From: Gemmatimonadota bacterium
GTDB lineage: Bacteria; Gemmatimonadota; Gemmatimonadetes; Gemmatimonadales; GWC2-71-9
Direction of reading: 5' to 3'
NCBI GenBank assembly: GCA_027294455.1
Contig: JAPULZ010000069.1
Location: forward strand, 1-62,932
DNA: 62,932 nucleotides
Under the pieces are notes generated by a model. The model ran no database searches. It saw nothing but the letters and a program-made list of their open reading frames with translations, and was not told the DNA's origin. Position numbers and translations under genes: made by a program. Of this stretch, positions 27,077 through 35,427 are shown one piece after another (the stretch's first letter is position 1; the number at the start of each line of letters is the position of its first letter).

Positions 27077-29316
27077 GCCACCGCCTCACTCACCGTTACT
27101 CGTTGATACCGTTGCTGGGTCTTCCGGCGTCGCTTGAGCATTCGCAGCACACCGAGCAGGATGAGGAGCACGGGAACCCCGATCACATTCGCGTGCTTCA
27201 CAAAATCCTGCTTCGCCTCGCTGGAAAACGCCAGGCTCGGCGGTGCCCGGTTTTTCGCCCGGATGCCGATGAGGGATTCGTCCTGGGTCAGCCAATCGAC
27301 GACGTTGAGCCCGAACGCGAGATTGGTCGGGTTGCCCTGCAGGAAGCGGTCCTGAAGGACATCGGTATTGCCCACGACGACCACGCGGCCGGTGGGCCCG
27401 TCGCTCTCCTCTCCCACGAGAGGATTCACCATGACCGCCAGGATCCGCGTCTCCAAACCCTGCCGTGAGAATTGACGGCGCGGTGCGAGCATCGACATCA
27501 TGTTGTCCAAGCCGGCGGCCTCCGACGTCACGAAGAGCGGCGTCACGGTACCCGCCGCAGCTCCCGTCGTGTCGAGGGAGCTGGGCCACGGCATGAACAC
27601 GGTCTGCAGATCGCTGTTGATCACGCCGGAACGAGTGCTCATACCCCGGACCCAAAGCGGATACGGCGCCAGCATCATGCCGAACCGGGATGGAATCTGC
27701 GCAGTCTCGTTGGAGATGAGGTCGTACACCATGTCCGATCGAATCGCCACACCGTAGGGCTCGAGCAGCTCGTTCCACAACACCGGGCGGGGCACCACGA
27801 ATTCCGACTGCCCGGGGAGCGACATGCCGTCAGCCAGGATGAACGCGCTGCCACCACGCTCCAGAAAGGCCCGCAGGCGATCCATTTGGTCGTCGGGCAG
27901 CGAGTCCGGGGCGCCAATCAAGACAACGACATCGACGTCGGCGGCGGGCTGATCGTCCGCCGGCAACGTGAGCGTGCGCGCAGTGTGCGTTTCCTGCACC
28001 CCCCGCCGCAGTGCATTGAACGCGCGCGGCCCCTGGGCATCGGGAGCCGGCGGCGCGGTGTAGATCGCCACGGTGGCGCGATCCGGGACGGTCATGGCCC
28101 GAATATGCGTGGACAGCCGGTACTCCAGATCGTCGGTGCGCTGGACGAACGGAATCGTCTTTTGCTGGTCGGCATAGAAGATCGCGATCCCCAGATACCC
28201 GTCCCGGACGGTCAACTGCGACTCGCCCACGACGTTGAATTGTACGGGGGGAATCCCGAGCGAGCGCACCTCCTCGGCCACGGTGCTGTCCGACGCCGGA
28301 TCCTGGACGATGACACGTACCATGCCGTTCCCCGCTCCACGATAGTCCCGCAGCACGTCGTCGATGTCGCGCCGCTGCATCTCGACCGGGGCCGGCAGCT
28401 CGTCGGAGGCAAACAGCTTGATCGTCACGATGTCGTCGAGATTGCGTACGAGATCGCGCGTTGCGCGCGACAACGTGTAAGCCCGACCGGGTGTCAAATC
28501 AAGCCTGCCGTGGATGTTGCGGCCGAACAAGTTAAGGATGACGAGCCCCGCGACGACGAGGAGGGTCGCTGCCTGCAGGCGCTTGTACGTGTCGCTGCGG
28601 TGACTGAGTTTGCGCGCCATCAGGGCGAGATAGGCCAGCGAGAGGAAGATCGCGGTTAGCGTCACGAAGTAGATCGCGTCGCGCAAATCGATCACACCCC
28701 GCGCAATGTCGCGGAAGTGAGACATCACGCCGAGCCGGGCGGCGATGGCCGTCAGCGTTGGCGACAAGCCCACCAGGTCCGGACTCAGACCGATCAGAAT
28801 GAGCACGAACATCACCGCCACACCGACGATCAGCGCCGTCATCTGGTTGCGCGTGAGATTGGACGTCCAGATGCCGACGGCAGTAAAGGCGGACGCCAGC
28901 AAGATCGCACCGACGTACTGGGCGAACACCACCCCAGCGTGGAGATCGGCGCCGAGCGAAAGCCCGACGGGAACGGCCAAGGTCAATCCCAGCGCGATCC
29001 ACACGAACACGACCTGGCCCAGGAACTTGCCCAACAACAGCTGCAGTTCGGTGAGGGGTTGCGCGAGCACGACCTCGATCGTCCCCGTCCGCACGTCCTC
29101 CGCGAACGCGCGCATGGTCACCGCCGGCACGAAGAACAGGAACAACCACGGCAAGAACTCGAGCATCGGACGGAGCGATGCCGCACGGTACAGGTAGGCC
29201 TGGCGGAAGAACAGGAAATTGTTGATGGCAATGAACACCACCAACAGGATGTACCCGGTGGGTTGATCGAACAGTGCCCTGAGCTCGCGCCGCGCGACGG
29301 TCCAGATCGGTTTCAC
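27073..29316 (-). CDS. Fused ABC-2 permease (GldF-like) and GldG-like protein
   Basis: A 747-residue fusion. Residues about 1-245 form an ABC-2 permease with six membrane helices and the conserved MRAFAEDVRTGTIEVVLAQP region. After a further helix (about 255-275), residues 285-700 form a GldG-type extracytoplasmic domain (LDLTPGRAYTLSRATRDLVR, DYRG, LEYRLSTHIRAM, LDNMMSMLAPRR), and a last helix lies near 710-728. GldF and GldG are separate in gliding Bacteroidota; fused forms occur elsewhere. It is coupled by ATGA overlaps to the ATPase upstream and DUF4340 downstream. Confidence 0.9.
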   Translation of the reverse strand: MKPIWTVARRELRALFDQPTGYILLVVFIAINNFLFFRQAYLYRAASLRPMLEFLPWLFLFFVPAVTMRAFAEDVRTGTIEVVLAQPLTELQLLLGKFLGQVVFVWIALGLTLAVPVGLSLGADLHAGVVFAQYVGAILLASAFTAVGIWTSNLTRNQMTALIVGVAVMFVLILIGLSPDLVGLSPTLTAIAARLGVMSHFRDIARGVIDLRDAIYFVTLTAIFLSLAYLALMARKLSHRSDTYKRLQAATLLVVAGLVILNLFGRNIHGRLDLTPGRAYTLSRATRDLVRNLDDIVTIKLFASDELPAPVEMQRRDIDDVLRDYRGAGNGMVRVIVQDPASDSTVAEEVRSLGIPPVQFNVVGESQLTVRDGYLGIAIFYADQQKTIPFVQRTDDLEYRLSTHIRAMTVPDRATVAIYTAPPAPDAQGPRAFNALRRGVQETHTARTLTLPADDQPAADVDVVVLIGAPDSLPDDQMDRLRAFLERGGSAFILADGMSLPGQSEFVVPRPVLWNELLEPYGVAIRSDMVYDLISNETAQIPSRFGMMLAPYPLWVRGMSTRSGVINSDLQTVFMPWPSSLDTTGAAAGTVTPLFVTSEAAGLDNMMSMLAPRRQFSRQGLETRILAVMVNPLVGEESDGPTGRVVVVGNTDVLQDRFLQGNPTNLAFGLNVVDWLTQDESLIGIRAKNRAPPSLAFSSEAKQDFVKHANVIGVPVLLILLGVLRMLKRRRKTQQRYQRVTVSEAVA

Positions 29317-30293
29317 GATGCCTCACTCCCTTCCGCCGCTTCGACCGGTTCCGGCTCGGAAGGGTCCGCGGTCAACTGGAGGAAGAGATCCTCGAGACTC
29401 CCGGCCTCTTCATGGAGCTCGTACAGCACCCAGCCACGATCCTTGGCCATCGTGAAAATCTCGGGGCGCAGGTCCGCCGTGCCCCCCACGGTGACGGTGG
29501 CCACCACCCGCCCCGCCTTTCCCGGCTGACCCGAGACGACGTCCTGCACCCCGTTCAGCGAACGGAGTTCCTCGGCGACCCCTTCCCCCACTGCCTCGAC
29601 CACGATTCGCCGTGCGCCCGAGGCCTGGGCCACCAGATCGTCCACGCCCCCGTCGGCGACGATCTTGCCGCCGTTGATGATCAACAGCCTGGTGCAGGTC
29701 TGCCGGACCTCCGACAGCACATGCGTCGAGAGAATGACCGTCCGATCGCTGCCCAGATGCTCGATCAAGTGACGGATCTCCAGGCGCTGGCTCGGGTCCA
29801 GTCCCTCCGTCGGCTCGTCCAGCACGAGGAGATCGGGACGATGCAGAATGGCCTGGGCCAGGCCCACGCGTTGACGAAATCCTTTGGAGAGCTCTCCGAT
29901 GAGCCGGTAGAACACTCCCTCGATGGCCGTGGCCGCCACGGCGTCATCGATGGCGCGGGTGGCGTCTTGCCCCACCAGACCGCGGAGCTGGGCCACGAAC
30001 ACGAGGTGCTCCTGTACCAGCATGTCCGAGTACAACGGATTGTTCTCGGGGAGGTAGCCGATGCAGCGCTTGGCGCCGAGGGGATCCTCCCCCACCGAGA
30101 CACCGTCGAGGCGGATCTCGCCGGCATCGGGGTCTATGTACTGCGTCACCATGCGCATGGTGGTGGACTTGCCAGCCCCATTGGGGCCCAGAAATCCCAC
30201 GACTTCGCCCCGATCCACCTCGAACGATGCCCCGTCCACGGCGATGATGTCACCGAAGCTCTTGGAAACTCCTTCGAGCTCGAGAAGAGCCAT
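29313..30293 (-). CDS. ABC transporter ATP-binding protein (GldA-like)
   Basis: A 326-residue cytoplasmic ATPase. Seen: Walker A GPNGAGKSTTMR near residue 36, Q-loop GYLPENNPLYSDMLV, signature LSKGFRQRVGLAQ, Walker B LLVLDEPTEGLDP, and switch His in LSTHVLSEV. The C-terminal 100 residues form the regulatory domain common in exporter ATPases. It is the first gene of the operon with the fused permease; its ATG lies at the edge of a 139-nt divergent intergenic region. Confidence 0.94.
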   Translation of the reverse strand: MALLELEGVSKSFGDIIAVDGASFEVDRGEVVGFLGPNGAGKSTTMRMVTQYIDPDAGEIRLDGVSVGEDPLGAKRCIGYLPENNPLYSDMLVQEHLVFVAQLRGLVGQDATRAIDDAVAATAIEGVFYRLIGELSKGFRQRVGLAQAILHRPDLLVLDEPTEGLDPSQRLEIRHLIEHLGSDRTVILSTHVLSEVRQTCTRLLIINGGKIVADGGVDDLVAQASGARRIVVEAVGEGVAEELRSLNGVQDVVSGQPGKAGRVVATVTVGGTADLRPEIFTMAKDRGWVLYELHEEAGSLEDLFLQLTADPSEPEPVEAAEGSEAS

Positions 30294-30388
30294 GCTCTCA
30301 AATCCAATGTTTAGGGAACCGGGAGGATTCTAAGCGGCACCCGGTCCTCGCTCAAGCCCCGTCTTGCGATCCCGGCCCGGGAATCCTA

Positions 30389-30411
30389 CTTTATGATACA
30401 AAGTCCTTTGT
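30389..30411 (+). promoter_or_regulatory. -10 box embedded in overlapping palindromes (probable operator)
   Basis: A TATGAT -10 box (30392-30397) is followed at once by the perfect palindrome ACAAAG-TC-CTTTGT (30398-30411). A second, interlaced palindrome (ACTTT...AAAGT, 30389-30405) covers the -10 itself. The layout suits a dimeric repressor blocking transcription start of the following membrane gene; the winged-helix gene at 31004 is the obvious candidate. No good -35 is visible. Confidence 0.6.
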
Positions 30412-30432
30412 CCCCAACCGGAGGGAGCCTCC

Positions 30433-31014
30433 GTGTCCATCCCGACGCATCACGAGCGCGTGCAGGCCGAAGAGACACTCGCATACATCCGGCAGACGAT
30501 GGAATCGGCCTCCACGTTCACCGGCGTCTCCGGATGGGGGCTCGTGGGCGCCGGCGCGATTGGGCTCATTGCGTCCTGGCTCGCCTGGGGGGCCGGCACC
30601 CCGGCGCTCCTCATCGTTTGGATTCCCGCCGCCCTCGTGGCCGTGGCCATATCGGGCGCGGCGAACGGTGCCAAGGCCAGGCGACTCGGCATACCCCTGT
30701 GGAACGTCTCGGTACGGAAGATGGCGTGGGGACTCGCCCCGGCGCTGGCCGCGGGTGCCCTGCTCACCCAGGCCCTGACGGTTGCAGGGGCAACCCACCT
30801 GTTGCCCGGTACCTGGCTCGCCCTGTACGGCGCCGGCGTCACGGCCAGCGGCACGTTCTCGGTGCAGGCCGTGCGCTGGATGGGCCTGACCATGCTGGCG
30901 CTCGGAGGCCTGGCCCTGCTCCAGGCCGACATGGGACTGGTGTTGCTGGCTTCCGGCTTCGGCGGGGCACACCTGGCATTCGGCTTCTACATCGCGCACA
31001 AGCATGGCGGCTAA
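30433..31014 (+). CDS. Membrane protein of unknown function
   Basis: A 193-residue protein with a short soluble helical N-terminus (about residues 1-35) and about five hydrophobic segments rich in Gly and Ala. It starts with GTG, with CGGAGGG about 7 nt upstream. It overlaps the following winged-helix regulator gene by 11 nt. Membrane protein plus small cytoplasmic regulator in one operon, with a palindrome at the promoter, suggests an autoregulated unit. No family was recognised. Confidence 0.8.
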   Translation: MSIPTHHERVQAEETLAYIRQTMESASTFTGVSGWGLVGAGAIGLIASWLAWGAGTPALLIVWIPAALVAVAISGAANGAKARRLGIPLWNVSVRKMAWGLAPALAAGALLTQALTVAGATHLLPGTWLALYGAGVTASGTFSVQAVRWMGLTMLALGGLALLQADMGLVLLASGFGGAHLAFGFYIAHKHGG

Positions 31015-31327
31015 CTCCGTCGTCGATGGCCTCGATCAGGTCATTCACGAGCGTCGGCGGCTCGGGATCGTTTCCGCCCTGGCGGCGAACGACCGGCAGA
31101 CTTTTGCGGAGTTGAAGGCCGTCCTGAAGACCACCGATGGTAACCTCAGCGTGCACGCCCGACGGCTCGAGGAGGCGGGTTACATCAAGGTCACCAAGGG
31201 GTTCGAGGATCGGAAGCCGCGCACTGAATACCGCCTCACGCCCAAAGGTCGACGCGCCCTCGAGACCTATGTGGAGCAAATGGAGTCGATTCTGAGCGCG
31301 GCCCGCGACGCCCTGGAGCGGGAATGA
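31004..31327 (+). CDS. Winged-helix transcriptional regulator
   Basis: A 107-residue, single-domain DNA-binding protein. The helix-turn-helix lies at FAELKAVLKTTDGNLSVHAR, followed by LEEAGYIKVTKGFEDRKPRT as recognition helix end and wing, and a C-terminal helix that likely dimerises. It resembles the small MarR/PadR-related regulators that dimerise through the last helix. No effector domain is present. It overlaps the membrane-protein gene upstream and uppS downstream (ATGA). Confidence 0.9.
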   Translation: MAANSVVDGLDQVIHERRRLGIVSALAANDRQTFAELKAVLKTTDGNLSVHARRLEEAGYIKVTKGFEDRKPRTEYRLTPKGRRALETYVEQMESILSAARDALERE

Positions 31328-32076
31328 GCGGGCTGCACGTCGCCATCATCATGGACGGCAACGGGCGGTGGGCCCGCGCCCAGGGAAAGCCTCGGTGGCG
31401 TGGCCACGTGGCCGGCGTGGACAGCGTGCGCGACGTGGTCAAGGCGAGCCCGGATCTCGGAGTGCGCGTGTTGACTCTTTACGCGTTCTCGTCCGACAAC
31501 TGGAAGCGGCCGCCCATCGAGGTCGGCAGGCTGTTCTGGCTGCTGCGCAACTACTGCCTACGCGAGCGGGACGAGTTGATCGAAAACGGCGTGCGGCTCA
31601 CGGCGATCGGCCGCCGCGACCGCATCCCTGCCTCGGCCCTCCGGGCGCTGGAGCAACTCGAGCGCGATACCGCCGCGGGCACCACGCTCGACCTTCGGCT
31701 GGCGATCGACTACAGCGCCCGGGCGAGCATCGCGAACGCCGCCAGGCGCATCGTCGAACGCGTCGCCGCGGGCCAGCTTTCCGTCGAGGAGATGACCGAG
31801 GGCCAAATCGATGACGCGATCACCCGGGGCGTCGCTCCGCCCGATCTGCTGATCCGCACGGCAGGCGAACAACGCCTATCGGACTTCCTACTCTGGGAGC
31901 TGGCGTACACCGAGCTGCATTTCACGGCCACCACCTGGCCGGCGTTCCGCCGGCAGCATCTGCGCGAGGCCATCGCCGATTTCCGCAGCCGTCGGCGGCG
32001 GTTCGGCGGACTGCCCGACGCGGATCACGCGGCTGCACCCGGGGACGTCGACGTGGGGGTCACCGAAGCCGCCTGA
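31324..32076 (+). CDS. uppS: Polyprenyl diphosphate synthase UppS
   Basis: A cis-prenyltransferase that makes undecaprenyl diphosphate, the lipid carrier for peptidoglycan and other envelope polymers. The 250-residue protein has the catalytic Asp in AIIMDGNGRWA, FSSDNWKRP, and the substrate-binding end DLLIRTAGEQRLSDFLLWEL. The usual Ser of RTSGEQR is Ala here. The acidic C-terminal tail (about 20 residues) is extra. It is the last gene of the operon with the small regulator. Confidence 0.95.
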   Translation: MSGLHVAIIMDGNGRWARAQGKPRWRGHVAGVDSVRDVVKASPDLGVRVLTLYAFSSDNWKRPPIEVGRLFWLLRNYCLRERDELIENGVRLTAIGRRDRIPASALRALEQLERDTAAGTTLDLRLAIDYSARASIANAARRIVERVAAGQLSVEEMTEGQIDDAITRGVAPPDLLIRTAGEQRLSDFLLWELAYTELHFTATTWPAFRRQHLREAIADFRSRRRRFGGLPDADHAAAPGDVDVGVTEAA

Positions 32077-32198
32077 CCGCGCCGGGAACCCGGTCCTGGC
32101 CGCGTTCGTTCCTCAGCTAGACCCGTCAATGGAGTTCCCTCTAGCCCAGGCCTCCGCACGCGTCCACCTTTGGGTACGACCCACGCCCGAAGGAGCGA

Positions 32199-32795
32199 AT
32201 GACGACGGACAACGACGGTGGCGCGCCCGCGGATTTCGAGACGCTACTCGAGGCGATCATCGAGCCGGCGTACCGGGCAGCCTACCACCTGACTCGCAAC
32301 CAGGCCGACGCCGAGGACCTAGTGCAAGACGCGTCGTTGCTCGCCTACAAGGGCTTTGCACGATTTAGGCCGGGAACGAACTTCCGCGCGTGGTTTCTCA
32401 CGATTCTGCGCAATCGCTTCGTGTCAGACTACCGCAAGAAGCAGCGGGAGATCAAGACGGTGGACCTCGAGGACGCGCCGGACCTGTACTTGTACCGCAA
32501 GAGCGAGCAGTCGGGATTGACGACGGAGACGAGCGATCCGGCCAGGGCCTTCATGGAGCGCATCGACTCGGAGCTCGTCGCCACTGCCCTGAGCGAGCTG
32601 CCAATGGAATTTCGCGAAGTGGCCACACTCTACTTTACCCAGGACCTGGCGTATCAGGACATCGCCGAGATTATCGACGTTCCCGTGGGCACCGTGCGAT
32701 CCCGATTGCATCGGGGACGCAAGCTGCTGCAAAAGAGGTTGTGGGACCTGGCGGTGACGTACGGGGTCGTGCCCGAGGTGGAGGACGCCTCATGA
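32199..32795 (+). CDS. ECF-type RNA polymerase sigma factor
   Basis: A 198-residue sigma factor with region 2 (AYHLTRNQADAEDLVQDASL, RAWFLTILRNRFVSDYR) and region 4 (VATLYFTQDLAYQDIAEIID, GTVRSRLHRGRKLLQKRL). It belongs to the RpoE/SigR-like ECF group by the spacing and the long linker. The next gene, overlapping by ATGA, encodes its probable zinc anti-sigma factor. A 122-nt gap separates it from uppS. Confidence 0.94.
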   Translation: MTTDNDGGAPADFETLLEAIIEPAYRAAYHLTRNQADAEDLVQDASLLAYKGFARFRPGTNFRAWFLTILRNRFVSDYRKKQREIKTVDLEDAPDLYLYRKSEQSGLTTETSDPARAFMERIDSELVATALSELPMEFREVATLYFTQDLAYQDIAEIIDVPVGTVRSRLHRGRKLLQKRLWDLAVTYGVVPEVEDAS

Positions 32796-33052
32796 GTGGA
32801 TCCGAATCCCTCAGTTGCCACGAGACGTTCCAGCGAATCGACGACTATCTGGACCGGGAGTTGTCGGACGCTGAAATGGAGCTCGTGCGCACGCACGTGA
32901 AGGCTTGCGAGGTCTGCGCCAAGGTGTACGAATTCGAGGGAGCCGTGATGAGCGCCGTGCGGGCGAAGCTCGAGAGCGTTCCCCTCCCCGAAGGGCTCAA
33001 GCAGAGGGTCCTCACGACCCTGCAGGCGTTGCAAAAAGAACAGGGCGGCTAG
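32792..33052 (+). CDS. Zinc-binding (ZAS) anti-sigma factor
   Basis: An 86-residue soluble protein with the ZAS motif: an N-terminal SCHETFQRIDDYLDREL helix and HVKACEVC (H-x3-C-x2-C). It lacks a membrane helix, so it resembles the cytoplasmic RsrA/ChrR type, which often senses redox state through these residues. It overlaps the sigma gene start-to-stop, and its stop codon overlaps that of the convergent hslR in a CTAG. Confidence 0.9.
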   Translation: MSGSESLSCHETFQRIDDYLDRELSDAEMELVRTHVKACEVCAKVYEFEGAVMSAVRAKLESVPLPEGLKQRVLTTLQALQKEQGG

Positions 33053-33486
33053 CTGCGCCGCTTCAACCTCGTGATCTGACGACGCTCCTTCTTGGTCGGG
33101 CGGCCGTCGGTCTGGTTGGAAGCCGCCGAGGCCATCCGGTGCTGCTCGATGAGCCGCTCGCGCGCCACCCGGCTCTCCTCTGATTCATCGTACATCGTAG
33201 CCACGCCCTTCGGCGAGACCCGCCGCGCCGCCGTCGAGCGCACGGTCAGGTGGTATTCGTACGGCCCCTTGCGTACCCGCACCCGATCACCGGCTTTCAG
33301 AGTCTTGGACCGCTTCACCCGCTCGCCGTTGACCTGCACCTTCCCGCCCCCGATCGCCTCGACCGCGAGCGCACGCGTCTTGAACAGACGCGCCGCCCAG
33401 AGCCACCTGTCGAGGCGGACGACCTCGCCGTCATCGGGGGTCGCCGCCACTACTCCCGATCCGGGCGTGGAGAGTTGGTCCCGCAC
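33049..33486 (-). CDS. hslR: S4-domain RNA-binding protein, HslR (Hsp15) family
   Basis: A 145-residue protein. The S4 domain (about residues 23-85) has VRLDRWLWAARLFKTRALAV and GGKVQVNGERVKRSKTLKAG; a basic C-terminal tail ends in KKERRQITRLKRRS. Hsp15 binds stalled 50S subunits carrying nascent chains. The first about 20 residues are a non-conserved extension. It converges on the anti-sigma gene. Confidence 0.92.
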   Translation of the reverse strand: MRDQLSTPGSGVVAATPDDGEVVRLDRWLWAARLFKTRALAVEAIGGGKVQVNGERVKRSKTLKAGDRVRVRKGPYEYHLTVRSTAARRVSPKGVATMYDESEESRVARERLIEQHRMASAASNQTDGRPTKKERRQITRLKRRS

Positions 33487-33562
33487 AGACGCCGAGCACG
33501 AGGAGGCCGACCGATGATCCGACGCATGATGCCCCAGAGAGAGTGTTGGGAGAACGGAGTGA

Positions 33563-33766
33563 GTGCCGGGAGAAGGTACGACGAACTATGAAGACTTTTC
33601 AAGGAACAATGCGACCCTCACCGCGATGCTGGTGTATTTGGCCGCGAACGACCCGGAACGGGTTTCCGGGGAACGGCGCAGCGTGATGCCGATGCGGGGC
33701 GGGCAGGAGTCGTCGTGGCCGGAGTGCCAGCCGTCGAGAAGGGACTGGTCGCAGCGGCGGCAGTGA
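33563..33766 (+). pseudogene. Possible 3' remnant of an M28-type peptidase gene
   Basis: The otherwise gene-free stretch 33487-33845 holds an open frame whose part from NYEDFSRNNATLTAMLVYLA onward, ending CQPSRRDWSQRRQ, looks like a folded C-terminal helix plus tail rather than random sequence. It resembles, from memory, the end of exported M28 peptidases. The about 400 preceding residues are absent. The call is tentative; an opposite-strand frame over the same bases is less protein-like. Confidence 0.3.
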
Positions 33767-33845
33767 GACTGCGGTTCTAGCTTTCGGTTGGTGATTGGGG
33801 ATCGCAGGTTGGTGTTGGAGCTGTGCATTGGTAAAAGCCGGTTGG

Positions 33846-34343
33846 CTAGCGATAATTGCCGAAATTCAGCTCGATTCCCCAGTCTTCTTCCCCGAGGAAC
33901 CCCATGACTTCCTGAAGCGAGTCCTTGGACGGGCTCGACACCCGCAATTGGTCCCCCTGAATCGCGACCTGCACCTTCTTCATTTTTTTGGCCTTCACCG
34001 CCTTCACGATCTCCCGCGCGGTGTCAGCAGGAATCGACTGCGTCAGCGTGATCAGCATCCGCATGCGGCCACCGCTCGCCTCTTCGTGTTGGCCGACGTC
34101 GAGGTTTTTGACGGGGACTTTCCGCTGGATGAACTTGCCCTGCAGAATGTCGAAGAAAGCCTTGAGCCGGTATTCATCATCGGCTTCCAGTTTCAGTTCC
34201 GCCTTCGTCCGGTCGAAGTCGATCGTACACTTCGACCCTTTGAAGTCGTACCGCTGCCGGGCTTCCTTCATGGTCTGATTCACGGCGTTGTCGACTTCTT
34301 GCAAGTCGGCCCCGGTCGTCACGTCGAACGAGAAGTTTCCCAT
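33846..34343 (-). CDS. yajQ: YajQ-family nucleotide-binding protein
   Basis: A 165-residue cytoplasmic protein of the YajQ family (DUF520), some members of which bind cyclic di-GMP. Seen: start MGNFSFDVTTGADLQEVDNA, the RYDFKGSKCTID strand, FFDILQGKFIQRKVPVKNLD, and VQVAIQGDQLRVSSPSKDSL near the end. The ATG at 34343 matches the universal family start. It lies 7 nt after the stop of the beta-propeller gene on the same strand. Confidence 0.95.
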   Translation of the reverse strand: MGNFSFDVTTGADLQEVDNAVNQTMKEARQRYDFKGSKCTIDFDRTKAELKLEADDEYRLKAFFDILQGKFIQRKVPVKNLDVGQHEEASGGRMRMLITLTQSIPADTAREIVKAVKAKKMKKVQVAIQGDQLRVSSPSKDSLQEVMGFLGEEDWGIELNFGNYR

Positions 34344-34350
34344 TGGAGGT

Positions 34351-35427
34351 CTAGTTGACGGTTTTCCAGAACGCGATGCCGCCGGCCTGTTTGCCCACAT
34401 CGGCCGTAGCGACCTTCCGCAGCTCCTGGAGATCAATCACGTCCACTGCGCCTCGCTCGCCGCCGATGGCCTCGACCGAGATGAAGGCATACCGACTATC
34501 GGGCGTCACCGTGACGCCGTGCGTGACCTTTCTGGTACTAGGGATGAATGCAATCCGCTCACCGCTTTGCCGATCCCACACCGTGACCGCGCCGCTACCT
34601 TTCTGCGTCACCACGATTCTTGCGTCGTCGGGCGTGACCGCAAGGTTGTACGGCCCCGTGGGTGCCCGCAACCGTCGCTGGATAGACCAATCCTCTATGC
34701 GCACTTCCACCACTTCGTCACTCCGATTGCACGCGACGTACACGTAATCTCCAGCCCAGGTGGGCATGGCCCAAGTGGGAGAACAGACACCCGCCACGCC
34801 ATCACTGCCGGCCGGGGGAGTGAGATCGAGGCGCCGGGCTACCTCGAGCATAGCGACGTCCAACTCCACGAGTTGATCATCCACCATGCAGGTCGAGTAA
34901 TGCTTGGAGCCGTCGGCATTGAACCGGGACCCGTGCGGCATCGTGCACGTCTCCGTTCGCTCAATCTCGATCATGCTTTCGAGGTCGACGATCGAAACCG
35001 TGCTGGGCAGAAGATCACCGTGGAAGTTGGAATTGACGACAAACACCAGCCCGCCCATCGGGGATACTGCTACAGTTGAGGGAAACAGCCCAAGTTCGAT
35101 ACGGCCGACGACGGTATCGGCGCCCGTTGCGTATTTCCAAAGAGAACCGAAGGGGAAGCCGTGCCCGAGCGTCAAGTACCAGTGGGATCCCGTCGGATCG
35201 AGAAAGATTCCGTGCGGCGCTTCGGTCTCTGCAGGGAACACGCCGACGGTGATGGTCTTCTGGATGGTGAGACCCTCTCCCGGTGCGAAGCGGAGGAGGG
35301 TCACCTCATCTTCTGACTCCGATGCGACGTAAAACAGATACCCACTCTGTCGCGCTTCCGATTCACCGAGACGGCCGAAGGCGGTCACGAAGAGAAAACC
35401 GCCGGCTACGAAAATCCAACGTATCAC
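34351..35427 (-). CDS. Exported YncE-like beta-propeller protein
   Basis: A 358-residue protein with an N-terminal hydrophobic signal (IRWIFVAGGFLFVTAFG) and a seven-bladed propeller of the YncE/YVTN type; blade motifs include SPMGGLVFVVNSN, YNLAVTPDDARIVVTQKGSG and GVTVTPDSRYAFISVEA. Such propellers bind partners or ligands at the cell surface or periplasm. It starts with GTG overlapping the stop of the upstream LVIVD-protein gene (GTGA), so the two are coupled. Three Cys residues lie in the central blades. Confidence 0.85.
   Translation of the reverse strand: MIRWIFVAGGFLFVTAFGRLGESEARQSGYLFYVASESEDEVTLLRFAPGEGLTIQKTITVGVFPAETEAPHGIFLDPTGSHWYLTLGHGFPFGSLWKYATGADTVVGRIELGLFPSTVAVSPMGGLVFVVNSNFHGDLLPSTVSIVDLESMIEIERTETCTMPHGSRFNADGSKHYSTCMVDDQLVELDVAMLEVARRLDLTPPAGSDGVAGVCSPTWAMPTWAGDYVYVACNRSDEVVEVRIEDWSIQRRLRAPTGPYNLAVTPDDARIVVTQKGSGAVTVWDRQSGERIAFIPSTRKVTHGVTVTPDSRYAFISVEAIGGERGAVDVIDLQELRKVATADVGKQAGGIAFWKTVN

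Noticed and set aside
33586..33828. An 80-codon minus-strand frame as a small gene
   Set aside because: It lacks a ribosome-binding site and protein-like composition, and the opposite strand fits a peptidase tail better.
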